From Lachnospiraceae bacterium MC2017 (GTDB taxonomy: Bacteria; Bacillota; Clostridia; Lachnospirales; Lachnospiraceae), in the NCBI GenBank assembly GCA_000701625.1, contig JNJK01000007.1, forward strand, positions 157,003 through 221,002: 64,000 nt of DNA, given 5' to 3'. The notes under the pieces were generated by a model. It was not told the DNA's origin. It was given only the letters and a program-made list of their open reading frames with translations, and did no database searches. A program made the position numbers and the translations under genes. Positions 35,645 to 45,400 of the stretch are shown piece after piece (the stretch's first letter is position 1; each line of letters opens with the position of its first letter).

Positions 35645-35672
35645 TAATGGTCAAAGGTACTTTTGACCATTA
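35645..35672. repeat. Dispersed palindromic element, copy 3
   Basis: Perfect 11-bp arms TAATGGTCAAA and TTTGACCATTA surround a GGTACT centre, with ATGATGACAGG just upstream. It lies 24 bases before the surface-protein start at 35696, in its 5' leader or promoter. Confidence 0.6.
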
Positions 35673-35695
35673 CATTATTTGTGCGGAGAATGAAT

Positions 35696-37231
35696 ATGAA
35701 AAAAAGAAAGATAATGGCAGGAGTTGCCAGACTGATCGCGCTTATACTGTTTATTACAGCGGCAGTGCCTGTAAATGTAATCGCGGAGTCTATGGATGTT
35801 CCTAATATTCCAAATACAAGCGAAACATCAGAATATGATTCGCCTAATATTGCAAACAGCGCAGGTGAAACATCAGAGTACGATGCACCTAATATTGCGA
35901 ATAGCACTACTGCGTCTTCCGAGGAAGATACTCCAAATATTCCGAATAACGTGGTGAATAAAACCGGACAGGATAAACCGGATGTAATAATCCGTGAAAA
36001 GAAGCCGGAAAAAAAGAGGATCTATTTTGTATCATTCTACTATAACTACGGATCAGAGACAGCGAAAAATAAGGATATAGATAAAAAGATCATGCCTTCA
36101 GCTTCTGAGAATGAAGCAAACTATGTACTCCCGTATTGCGAGTATTCGAGAGATGGATATGTATTCAGAGGCTGGAGTACCGACAGGGCAGGAACAGAGA
36201 TCATGCCCTATGGTGATGTATTGAGACTTACTGCAGGCGAAAGATCATTGTATGCTCAGTGGAAAGAACGTAGTAAGGTAAGCAGTTTCAAAGTAAGATT
36301 TGATGCCAATGGCGGAAGCGGAACAATGAGTGCAGTAACATCTGCCGGAGGAAGTATTGTTTATCCTGAAAATGAATTTACTCGTGACGGATATGAATTC
36401 CTTGGCTGGGGTGTGAGTGCAAATACATTGCCGAAGGCCGATGCCGAACATTTCTTCAAAGCCGGATCAGCGGGAATTTATCTGAATTCAGAGACGACCA
36501 CTTTATATGCGATCTGGAATAAGAAAGTTATCAATCCCGGTGATATTGTTGGTGCAAATGGTTACACCAATAATATGAACAAGTCATTAAGCTATAACAG
36601 AATTTTGAGACGGATCCGATTTAAGGATTCATCAGGAAAGCAGTATACAGTCAGCATGAATCTCAGGCTTGCAAAGGCTGTAACATATAATGCAACCGGA
36701 CACAGATATACAAAGAAAAATGATGAAAAAACTGTAATTGATGTGGCAAATAGCAAGGTTTATATTGATGGTAAAAAAGTTAAGATAAATAGACTGGTCG
36801 TAAAGAATGGTCAGAAGGCCTGGGTTAGTCAGAACTCGGTATTTGCACCTAATATCAGTACTGAGAATATGGAAGCGTATGGTAAGGTTACGAAAAAGAA
36901 GCAGCCAACATATTATCTCCAGCTTAAAGCAGTTGATGACTCAAGTAAGTCAACAAAAAAGGCAGTAAAATATTTAAATAGATATTTCAAGAATAATCCG
37001 ACAGAGTTTGAAATAGTACCGATCCAACTTGGAAAGGAAAAATTTAAGACGGCGACTGTTGCCAGTGGTGGAGAAAAGATAAAGAATCTTGTTGGTTCAA
37101 CAACAGGTAAGAGCCTAAAAGAGGATAAGCTGGGCAAGAAAGATTATGTATTGATTTCTCTTGAAAATGGTGTAGCAAAGATCCGTGGAACAAATAATTA
37201 TAACGGAACCATAAAGGTAAAACTGAAATAG
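35696..37231 (+). CDS. Secreted InlB-repeat (Flg_new) surface protein
   Basis: About 511 residues. A signal peptide (MARLIALILFITAAVP-like region ending near VIAES) is followed by four 14-15-residue tandem repeats of D-x-P-N-I-(A/P)-N type, then two Listeria-Bacteroides (InlB B/Flg_new) repeats (GYVFRGWSTDRAGTE and GYEFLGWGVS). The 250-residue C-terminal region ends TNNYNGTIKVKLK, resembling the end of the C1 protease C-terminal module. It is probably exposed outside the cell; no LPxTG motif is present. GGAG lies 7 bases before ATG 35696; the frame is open from 35663, but that start lies inside the repeat element. Function unknown, perhaps adhesion. Confidence 0.82.
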   Translation: MKKRKIMAGVARLIALILFITAAVPVNVIAESMDVPNIPNTSETSEYDSPNIANSAGETSEYDAPNIANSTTASSEEDTPNIPNNVVNKTGQDKPDVIIREKKPEKKRIYFVSFYYNYGSETAKNKDIDKKIMPSASENEANYVLPYCEYSRDGYVFRGWSTDRAGTEIMPYGDVLRLTAGERSLYAQWKERSKVSSFKVRFDANGGSGTMSAVTSAGGSIVYPENEFTRDGYEFLGWGVSANTLPKADAEHFFKAGSAGIYLNSETTTLYAIWNKKVINPGDIVGANGYTNNMNKSLSYNRILRRIRFKDSSGKQYTVSMNLRLAKAVTYNATGHRYTKKNDEKTVIDVANSKVYIDGKKVKINRLVVKNGQKAWVSQNSVFAPNISTENMEAYGKVTKKKQPTYYLQLKAVDDSSKSTKKAVKYLNRYFKNNPTEFEIVPIQLGKEKFKTATVASGGEKIKNLVGSTTGKSLKEDKLGKKDYVLISLENGVAKIRGTNNYNGTIKVKLK

Positions 37232-37245
37232 GGTATTTGCAGGTT

Positions 37246-37287
37246 GTATGCCGTGCTGTGATCATAAGCAGCATGGCATACTTTTTT
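37246..37287 (+). terminator. Terminator after the InlB-repeat gene
   Basis: GTATGCCGTGCTG pairs with CAGCATGGCATAC (one G-T pair), followed by T6. Confidence 0.9.
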
Positions 37288-37399
37288 CAACTTAACCGGA
37301 TCCATTGTTAACAAAATCAAATATTTGCTGTAAATATCAAAAAAATGTACACGTTTCTACTTAATACATTAAAAGAATGTGCCGATAAGCTAAATATAG

Positions 37400-37437
37400 T
37401 GATGACAGGGGCAAAAGTACTTTTGATCCTTTCATCA
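37400..37437. repeat. Dispersed palindromic element, copy 4 (best short palindrome)
   Basis: A 38-bp near-perfect palindrome, from TGATGACAGGGGCAAAAG to CTTTTGATCCTTTCATCA, with centre AGTACT; only two pairs (four bases) break the symmetry. It lies about 75 bases upstream of the WYL regulator. Confidence 0.75.
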
Positions 37438-37512
37438 TAATTTGAGTCGCCAAAGTAAGAAGCGGAAGGGGAGGCAAATATGCCTGTATAGCTTCGTGGA
37501 AGGAGACGGGGT

Positions 37513-38499
37513 ATGAAAGTGATCGGAACTGGAAGCAAGAAAGTATTGATCCTGCAGATTCTTGACATAATGAAAAAATATTCTGATGCAGATCATCCGC
37601 TTACACAGCAGGAAATTATCAGATACTTAAAAGAAGAAGGAACAGAATGTGACAGGAGATCGGTAAGAGCGAATGTTCAGGCTCTGCAGGACTATGGTTT
37701 TGATATTTCAATGGAAAAAGACGGATATTGTCTGAAGGGTAGGAGTTTTGATGAAACTGAACTACGGATGCTTATAGATAGCGTTTTTTTCTCTAGAAGT
37801 ATACCGAAATCGAGAGCGCAGGCTATTATCGAAAAATTAAAGGCAGAAGCAAGTATTTATTTTGAAGCAAAGATGGCGCATGTGTCGAGTCTTCCTGATC
37901 TTGGACAGAATAAAAAACTTACGGCAGTCCTTGATCAGATAGATGACGCTATTGATGATAAAAAGAAAATCCGATTTATATATAATTCATATGGATCAGA
38001 TTTAAAGCTGCATCCTACAAGAGAGAAGCCATATGTGACAAATCCATATCAGATAGCAGCTGTTAATGGCTGGTATTATCTCATTGCCAACACTGAGGAG
38101 CAGGATGGTGTGTCATATTACAGACTGGACAAGATCACTAAGCTGGAAGTGCTTGATGAGAAGATCGTTCCTATGAAGAATATAAAGGGGCTCGAAAAGG
38201 GACTGAATCTTCCAAAGATGATGGTTGAGCATGTAAATCTTCCAAGTGGTGACAGTGTTCCTATCCAGTTTACAATGGGCAGTGGCAATGTAGATGCTCT
38301 GGTGGACTGGCTTGGTAAAGAGTTCACTATCATTGAAGATAAAGCAGGAAAGCTAAAGGTTAAAGTGATCTGTAATGAAGAAGCTTTCTATAAATGGGCA
38401 TTACAATATGGCGATGATGTAGAAGTTTTGCAGCCGACAGACCTCAGAAAGAAAATAGCCTCGACCGTATCCGAGATGAGCAAAAAATATAAAAAATGA
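37513..38499 (+). CDS. WYL-domain transcriptional regulator
   Basis: 328 residues. An N-terminal winged helix (SDADHPLTQQEIIRYL, CDRRSVRANVQAL) is followed by a WYL domain (KKIRFIYNSYG..., NGWYYLIANTEE, YYRLDKITKLEVL) and a C-terminal WCX-like extension. WYL proteins bind nucleic acid or nucleotide ligands and often regulate DNA-damage or phage-defence loci. The gene has its own terminator, and the next genes encode DNA-processing proteins. Whether it controls them is an inference from proximity. Confidence 0.9.
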   Translation: MKVIGTGSKKVLILQILDIMKKYSDADHPLTQQEIIRYLKEEGTECDRRSVRANVQALQDYGFDISMEKDGYCLKGRSFDETELRMLIDSVFFSRSIPKSRAQAIIEKLKAEASIYFEAKMAHVSSLPDLGQNKKLTAVLDQIDDAIDDKKKIRFIYNSYGSDLKLHPTREKPYVTNPYQIAAVNGWYYLIANTEEQDGVSYYRLDKITKLEVLDEKIVPMKNIKGLEKGLNLPKMMVEHVNLPSGDSVPIQFTMGSGNVDALVDWLGKEFTIIEDKAGKLKVKVICNEEAFYKWALQYGDDVEVLQPTDLRKKIASTVSEMSKKYKK

Positions 38500-38508
38500 T
38501 CATAATTT

Positions 38509-38541
38509 CCCTCCTCGTTTAGCTAAATGAGGAGGGTTTTT
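38509..38541 (+). terminator. Terminator after the WYL gene
   Basis: CCCTCCTC (38509-38516) pairs with GAGGAGGG (38529-38536). The inner TTTAGCTAAA can extend the stem, and T5 follows. Confidence 0.9.
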
Positions 38542-38570
38542 CTATATTTTAAGCTTTGAACGATATATAA

Positions 38571-38653
38571 TGATAACAAGGGCAAAAGTAAAAATCCGTC
38601 ACGTGAGCGAGCTGAAAGCGAGTGATCAGTAACCAGCAATTCGTGTCATTAGT
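38571..38653. repeat. Dispersed palindromic element, copy 5 (rearranged)
   Basis: The left part TGATAACAAGGGCAAAAGTA matches the short palindromes. The right part AATTCGTGTCATTA is the reverse complement of the ATGACACGAATT end seen in the copies at 29590 and 48604. Between them lies a GC-richer insert with GAGCGAGCTGAAAGCGAG. It lies 35 bases before the HNH gene. Confidence 0.55.
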
Positions 38654-38687
38654 ACAGGACAAGGGGTATTTATAAGGGGAGAGACAA

Positions 38688-40016
38688 ATGAAAATAAGGG
38701 CAGTAGATTTACTGGAATTTGATGAAGATCAAATGGGAGAGCAGTCACTGGAGTGCATCGATCAAAAGAAACTTGATGCTGCAATTGAGTGGTTCGTCAA
38801 ACTTGTAATTTTTAAGCAAAAGCAGAATTATATAGATTTTTATAAGGGATATTTAAAAGAAGCATATGGATTCAAGCAGGAAATCTATGCGTCTGCACAT
38901 TCGATACTGAATCTCGAGGCATGGACCAGGGATATGGTGGGAAGCCATAAGATCCTTGACAGGGTTCTTGCCGGGATGATCTCAAAAGAACGTCGCAGTG
39001 CCAATGCTATGATGGACATTCATGAAATAAAGGAATTTAAGAAGCAGGCAGAAATGGATCTTGATCTTGCAGAGGACATATTGTTCAGGATGTATAAGAA
39101 AGAGCCTGAAACGGTATTTGATGATGCATGCTTTCTTCTTGGAAGAAATTATCATATTTTTTCATATATACTTTTTACAAGAGATTGTACAAAGTATCTC
39201 CCGGTAGAAGCGAAGAAAAATGAACACTATGATTGCTTCGTAAAGATCGGTGCGGAAACAGACGGTATTATGAATTGCACCTGGAGAGGCTACAGGCAGT
39301 TTCTTAAAGTTCATGAGGAAGTACGGAAAAAGCTGGAAGAGAGCTTTAATACGCATATTACTCTTTTGGATGCACATAGCTTTATCTTAACTCTTCGTGA
39401 TGCACCGGAGGATTTTTCTTTTGAGTGGCAGAGTGAACTGGAAGAATACGCAGGCGGCAAAGATGAATTGTATGATATTCTGTCGGAGCTTATTTTTACA
39501 AAGGATTACGGTAAGGAGAATGCCGAACGCAGTCAGAAAATAGAGGATGAACTTACGAATACTGAGCTCAGCGAAGAAGAGCGAAGAGCAGTACTTGGTA
39601 TCAGGATAAATAACGACCCCTTTGAAAAAAAGGTACATCGCAGATACGGCAAATGCTGCTTATGCAGGATACATGATACAAGTCTTCTTTCGGTACATAA
39701 CTTAAAACCGTGGAAGGAATGTGAACCGGAAGAGCGATTTGATATTGATAATGGATTTATGTTCTGTCCGAATCATGGACGGTTATTTGATGTGGGACTG
39801 ATATCATTCACAGATGATGGTACTATCATGATCTCAAAAGATTTGGATGAAGTCGATCGGGTATATGTCAATGTCCGTCCGAATATGAGGATAGAGATAC
39901 GGGATGGAAACAGAAAATATCTGGACTATCACAGAAAAAATATATTTGCAGATAGGAAGCAGGAGATCATCGATAAGGTAGATGAGAACCTGCATGAACA
40001 GGCATCAGGAGAATAA
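38688..40016 (+). CDS. HNH-endonuclease-domain protein with novel N-terminal region
   Basis: 442 residues. The last ~130 contain an HNH_2-type nuclease: CxxC in CCLCR (Cys323/Cys326), SVHNLKPW with the first His, FDIDNGFMFCPNHGRLFD with the Asn and second His, then a FTDDGTI strand. The ~300-residue N-terminal part is helical and charged, and I do not recognise it. HNH nucleases of this class occur in restriction systems. GGGGAGAG precedes the ATG. The stop directly abuts the TTG start of the DprA-like gene, so the two are coupled. Confidence 0.75.
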   Translation: MKIRAVDLLEFDEDQMGEQSLECIDQKKLDAAIEWFVKLVIFKQKQNYIDFYKGYLKEAYGFKQEIYASAHSILNLEAWTRDMVGSHKILDRVLAGMISKERRSANAMMDIHEIKEFKKQAEMDLDLAEDILFRMYKKEPETVFDDACFLLGRNYHIFSYILFTRDCTKYLPVEAKKNEHYDCFVKIGAETDGIMNCTWRGYRQFLKVHEEVRKKLEESFNTHITLLDAHSFILTLRDAPEDFSFEWQSELEEYAGGKDELYDILSELIFTKDYGKENAERSQKIEDELTNTELSEEERRAVLGIRINNDPFEKKVHRRYGKCCLCRIHDTSLLSVHNLKPWKECEPEERFDIDNGFMFCPNHGRLFDVGLISFTDDGTIMISKDLDEVDRVYVNVRPNMRIEIRDGNRKYLDYHRKNIFADRKQEIIDKVDENLHEQASGE

Positions 40017-41120
40017 TTGATCAGATATATTATAGCGTTAAGTCTGCTGGGACTAAAAAATGCAGAGCTTTTGGATCTTTTAAGAAATCATAGAGATAAG
40101 ATAAGCAGTATCTTTGATGAAACGATCCAGGTGCAACCGGGTGAATTTGGACATATGCGATTAAATGCTTTATCAAGCGGCGTGGAGGAAAGGGAAAGAG
40201 CGCTTGATTCAGCAGAAGAATTATTGATCCAGAATGATGAATTTGGCATAAAATCGACTTATTACGGTGAAGAGAGCTACCCAAAACAATTAATTCAGAT
40301 TGATAATCCTCCGGCGATCATTTATTACCGAGGCGCGGAGTTTTATGATCTGTCAGAAAAAACAATAGCATGCCTTGGGACAGAAAAGCCAAAGGTAACG
40401 GCATATAATGCAGTTAATTATCTGATGCCGCAATGGGCCAGAGGCGGATGTACGATCATATCAGGACTGGAAAAAGGCGTGGATCAGATCGCTCTGCAGT
40501 CTGCCATGACTGCTGGGGGAAAGGTGATAGCTGTTGCAGCATGCGGACTGGACAGGATAGAAAGGCCATTAGACCGTTTTGCAGAGCGGATCCTTGAATC
40601 CGGTGGGATCATCGTTAGTGAAAATGCTATTGGAGTAAACAGGGATAGATATTCAGTAAATGGCAGAAACAGGCTTGCTGTCGGTCTGTCAAAGGTCGTT
40701 ACCATTATGGAATGTGAGGCAGACGATGATCTGATACAGTCAGCGCTGATTGCAGGACGGCAGGGGAAATCTGTTTTTTGTCCGGCAGGTGGAAGCTCCG
40801 GGACAGAGAAATTGATTTCTGAAGGAGCAGCTATTGCAATAAAGGGAGGTAAAGATACCGCACAGATCCGTAACATACTTGTCTATGATGAAACCAGACA
40901 GCCTTCAGCAGGAGAGATAAAGGTCATGTATATGATAACGCTGGTTCGTCTTCTTAAGAATGTGAAGGCACTGAAGGACACTTGTACGGAGCTTGGGATC
41001 CCTTATCCTGATGGACGTGATGCAAAGCTTATTGCAGAGCAGTTGGACAGCGAATGCAGGAAAAAGGGACTTACACAGAATGATCTTACACAGACTTTTG
41101 TGCGCCACGTTATAGAGTAG
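40017..41120 (+). CDS. DprA-like (SMF family) Rossmann-fold protein
   Basis: 367 residues. The central domain follows the DprA pattern: GCTIISGLEKGVDQIALQSA corresponds to SGLARGID..., then VIAVAACGLDRIERP, NGRNRLAVGLSKVVTIME and GKSVFCPAGGSSGTEKLI. Motifs are diverged; the usual GSR loop reads CLGTEKPK. Canonical DprA loads RecA on incoming single-stranded DNA; variant DprA/SLOG proteins also appear in anti-phage modules. The TTG start has GGAG 6 bases upstream and follows the HNH stop without a gap. Whether this is the genome's only DprA cannot be told from this window. Confidence 0.78.
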   Translation: MIRYIIALSLLGLKNAELLDLLRNHRDKISSIFDETIQVQPGEFGHMRLNALSSGVEERERALDSAEELLIQNDEFGIKSTYYGEESYPKQLIQIDNPPAIIYYRGAEFYDLSEKTIACLGTEKPKVTAYNAVNYLMPQWARGGCTIISGLEKGVDQIALQSAMTAGGKVIAVAACGLDRIERPLDRFAERILESGGIIVSENAIGVNRDRYSVNGRNRLAVGLSKVVTIMECEADDDLIQSALIAGRQGKSVFCPAGGSSGTEKLISEGAAIAIKGGKDTAQIRNILVYDETRQPSAGEIKVMYMITLVRLLKNVKALKDTCTELGIPYPDGRDAKLIAEQLDSECRKKGLTQNDLTQTFVRHVIE

Positions 41121-41127
41121 ATTTGTG

Positions 41128-41161
41128 ATAACTGTCAGAAACGGAGGGGGCTGACAGTTAT
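41128..41161 (+). promoter_or_regulatory. Hairpin between the DprA-like gene and sbcD
   Basis: Perfect 11-bp arms ATAACTGTCAG and CTGACAGTTAT have a 12-base purine-rich loop. No T run follows, so it may attenuate or stabilise mRNA rather than end it. The sbcD ribosome binding site (GGAAAGGA) lies just beyond. Confidence 0.5.
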
Positions 41162-41184
41162 GTTTGTGAATTGGAAAGGAAAAT

Positions 41185-42432
41185 ATGAAATTTTTTCACA
41201 TAGCTGATCTTCATTTTGGAAAAACAATCTATGGAACATCAATGATAGAGAGTGGTGATCAGAAAGACTGGATAGAAAAATTTATAGGGCTTTGTACAGA
41301 AGAAAAGCCGGACGCCATCGTAATAGCTGGCGATATCTATGACCGCAGTGCTCCTTCGGGAGATGCGGTCATGCTTTTAGATCACATGATAACAAGTATA
41401 AACAAATTAGATATTCCGCTCATGATGATAGCGGGAAACCATGATAGTGGTCAGCGCCTGTCATTCGGAAGCAATATATTGTCTAAGGGAAAGGTTTATG
41501 TTGCGGGACTAACAGATGGGGAAATATCACATGTGTCCATTACTGACCCTGAAAACGGAGAAGAGGTCACATTCTGGCTCATGCCGTATCTTTTTCCGGA
41601 ACAAGTATCGGTATTGCTTAAGGATGACACTATCCACAGCTATGATGCGGCTGTTCGCGCATTGCTAAAAAAACAGGATATTGATTTTGCAAAAAGAAAT
41701 GTATTAGTTGCTCATCAAAATGTGATAGCAGACGGAAAAGAAGCTGAAAGAGGAGGATCTGAATCCATGGTTGGCGGTGTAGGACAGATAGACTATACCG
41801 CGTTTGATGGATTTGATTATGTGGCACTGGGACATATTCATTCAGCATATGCAGTAGGAAGGCCGGAGGTAAGATACGCAGGAACACCTCTGTGCTACCA
41901 TTTTGCAGAAACCCGTCAGTCAAAGAAGGGCCCGTTATTGGTGACAATAGGGGAAAAGGGTGATGAGCCGAAAATAGAATTAAAAGAGTTAAAACCCTTG
42001 CACAAAATGCGGGCTCTTTCCGGAACGGCAGAAGAAATACGAGAGCTGTTGGCTGCCGATGATGGAAGAAATGAATATATCAGTATAACTATCACAGATC
42101 AGCGCATAACTCCTGCTATTTCGAATCATTTTAGAGATGTTCTCCTTAGCAGAGGAAGTATATTGATGGAACTCATATCCACTTATTCTGATTTTAGGAC
42201 TATTTCTGCAGCGGCTAAGGCAAAGGCATTAGAAGAAAAAACAGTAGAAGAATTATTTTCTGATCTGTACAGAGAAAGAAATGATGATGAGCCGCCAACA
42301 GACGATGAATATGAACTGATGAAGTATGTTGGTGAATTAGTCAGAAATTCGGATACACATGCAGAAATCGATAGCAGGGATATAGACAGGATACTTGAAC
42401 ATGCAGAGAAGATCGGAGGGAATGATCAATGA
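41185..42432 (+). CDS. sbcD: Nuclease SbcCD subunit D
   Basis: 415 residues, a Mre11-type phosphoesterase. The five metal-binding motifs are visible: ADLHFG, IAGDIYD, AGNHDSG, LVAHQN and GHIHSAY. With SbcC it cuts hairpins and DNA ends in an ATP-dependent way. Its stop overlaps the sbcC start. Length is typical of Firmicutes. Confidence 0.96.
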   Translation: MKFFHIADLHFGKTIYGTSMIESGDQKDWIEKFIGLCTEEKPDAIVIAGDIYDRSAPSGDAVMLLDHMITSINKLDIPLMMIAGNHDSGQRLSFGSNILSKGKVYVAGLTDGEISHVSITDPENGEEVTFWLMPYLFPEQVSVLLKDDTIHSYDAAVRALLKKQDIDFAKRNVLVAHQNVIADGKEAERGGSESMVGGVGQIDYTAFDGFDYVALGHIHSAYAVGRPEVRYAGTPLCYHFAETRQSKKGPLLVTIGEKGDEPKIELKELKPLHKMRALSGTAEEIRELLAADDGRNEYISITITDQRITPAISNHFRDVLLSRGSILMELISTYSDFRTISAAAKAKALEEKTVEELFSDLYRERNDDEPPTDDEYELMKYVGELVRNSDTHAEIDSRDIDRILEHAEKIGGNDQ

Positions 42433-45400
42433 GACCGTTGAGTTTGACAATGACGGCGTTTGGCTCATACAGGGAAACTACGGTCGTCCCTTTTGAAAAA
42501 TTTGAGGACGGTCTGTTTCTGATAACCGGAGATACGGGAGCAGGAAAGACTACTATATTTGATGGAATAGTTTATGCTCTTTATGGTGAACTTAGCGGAT
42601 CTGATAAAGCTGACAGAAAGCCGGAGATGATGCATTGTGACAGGGTCCCGAAGTCAACGGATACGGTTGTTGAGCTTCGGTTCCGTCAGGGTACAAAAGA
42701 ATACACTGTTACACGTTCCATACATTTTAGGAAAAAGCGTGGCACTGAAGATGAATACAGTGGAACAGTAGTAAATGCGGTACTTTTTGAGGAAGAAGAT
42801 AGGGTTATCGAAGGAAGCGACAAGGTAACTGCACGATGTACGGAATTACTAGGGCTAAATAAGGATCAGTTTCGGCAGATCGTAATGCTGGCACAGGGAG
42901 AATTCCGTGAATTTTTACGTGCGGACAGTGAAAAAAAGAGCGACATACTTGGAAAACTATTTGATAATTCGGCATTTGTTCGATATGAAAATCTATTTCA
43001 ACAGGCAAAGTCAAAATTATTAGATAAGAGAAGTGCCGGTGAGACAGCTATAAGAAATCAGATGGAACAGGTTTTTATAAAACCTGAGGAGGCTGAGTCA
43101 GAGGAACTCTTAAAATATCTGCCGACGGAGCCTGAACTGATCGAAAACCTTAAAAGCCTTATAGATACAGAAGAAAATAAACTCACTTTTCTAAAAGAGA
43201 AAAGGCAGAGATCGAGTGAGATCGTCAGTGAGTTAAATTCTAAAAAGGGACAGGCAGAGGAAACCAACAAGCGCATAAAAGAGCTTGAGGATAAGAGAGA
43301 GCTGGAAGAAAGGCTCGATAAAGAAAAGCCTCAGATAGAAGAAATCAGGGATAAATATACGCAGTGTGAGCAGGTATGGCATGATATTTTTCCTGAGAAA
43401 AGAGCAGAATTAGATGCGCATAAAAGACTGAAAAAGGTAATAGAAGAACTGGAAGTTCTCACCGAAGAAAAAAAGAACAGCGAAGAAAAGCTGCGAATAG
43501 CTGATGAAGCGATAAAAAATGATGATGAGCAGGTAAAAATAAGTGAAGAACTGCAGCTGGAAATAAAAACTCTCACAGACACACTCCCAAAATATGAAGA
43601 AATAGAAAAAAACCGGAACGAACTCCTGAAAGCAGAAAAGAACGATGCAGCTTTTTTAGAAGAAAAGCAAAAACAGGAAAAAGAAGAATCAGATACAGCA
43701 AAAAGGCTTACAGAAGCTGAAAACGAAGAAGAACTGTTAGAGGGAGCAGAAGTGCATGCTGCAGAGCAGGAGAAATTCCTGGCGGATACAGATCGTCTGC
43801 TTGGCGATGTAACTGCATTAAGAAAAGAAATTGGAGAGATCAGAAAGCTTGAAGAAAAGCAGGATATATGTCTTAAGGAATTAGGTACTCTTACAAAAGA
43901 AGCGGAGGAACTGCACCTAAACTATAGTCGGAAATATCTTGATTTTATCAACGGTCAGGCAGGTATCATCGGATCAAATCTAGAGGCAGAGCTTCAGGAG
44001 AAAGGTGAAGCCAGATGCCCTGTATGCGGAAGCAGTTTCACAAGAGAGACTGAGCATCATTTCGCTGTCATGGAGGAAGGAGCGCCTACACAAAGCGACG
44101 TAGATGCGGCTCGCGAGGAGGCAGACAAGAAAGAAGCCGAGAGACAGAAAAAAGAACGTGAAAAAAGTGTCGGAGAAGCGCAGATAGACACGAGACAAAA
44201 AAATGCACTGGACACAGTAAAGAAAACTTTTAGTGAGGCTATCGACTGGGAGCAGCTTTCTAAGACGGATTATCTTGACGTAAAAGAAAACAGCTTAAAG
44301 GAGATCCGTGAAGAGCAAAGCAGGGAGTATCAGCTTGCATTAAGTCAGATAGACCGTATTAAAGAATTAAAGACACTTATAAATACGATAAAGACTCGTC
44401 AGGAAGAAATTATCGTATCCGGAAAAGAAATAGAACAAAGAAGTAAAGAAAACGCTGAGCAGATCGTTATCTTGAAAACGACAATAGCTTCGATCGAAAA
44501 AGACCTGAAATACTCTGACAGGTCAGAAGTGGAAAAGCGGATACAGGAGTTCATATCTTCAAAGAGTGAGATCGATTCTGTGATAGAAAAGCATAAAAAG
44601 GATAGACAGAGTGCATATGATCACGACAATCAGGTAAGCACAAGGCTTAACGATAGAAAAGCCCAGCAGCCTGAACTGGAGAAAAAGTATCAGGAAGCAG
44701 ACGGAGAACTAAAGAAAGCTCTTGAAAAGTATGGTTTTAATGAGTGGCCCGAAGCAGAAGCAATATTGCATAGAGTAGGTACAACAGAGATTTCTGAGTG
44801 GTTAAAGACCACAGGAAAAAAGATCAATGACTTTGATCAGGAATATAAAACATGCAGGATCAGGATAAAAGAGCTTACGGAAGAAACCCGAGATAAGCAG
44901 TTTGTGGATCTGACAGAACTTTCGGAAAAAATCGCAGAACAGTCGCTTATATATGAAGCAGATAATGATGCCATGAATAAGCAGGACAGCATGATCAATA
45001 ATCATAGGAGAGTTCTGGAAGTAGTTGAAAAAGAGAAAAAGGCACTAAGCGCAACAGACAGATCATGGAAACTCATATCTAGACTATCTGATCTTGCAAA
45101 TGGTACAAATGCAGAGGGAGGACAGCTGAGTTTTGACCGATACGTCATGGGAGCAACCTTTGCGGAAATCCTTGAAAAGGCAAATCAGCGACTCGAAACC
45201 ATGTCAGGTGGACGATATGAAATGGTTCATCAGATAAGCGCAGGCAGGAAGAATGCAAAGGCAGGACTGCAGATCGAGATCATGGATTACAGTACAGGTC
45301 AGCGAAGAGATTCTGCATCTTTGTCAGGCGGCGAGACCTTTATGTGTTCTATGGCACTGGCGTTGGGACTTTCTGATGTTGTACAGGGACATGCAGGAGG

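Noticed and set aside
35797..35960. Tandem 42-45-base repeats
   Set aside because: They are in frame and code for D-x-P-N-I-x-N units of the surface protein, not a non-coding array.
37346..37441. A 31-codon frame running through the short palindrome upstream of the WYL gene
   Set aside because: No ribosome binding site lies before the ATG, and its last third is the repeat itself.
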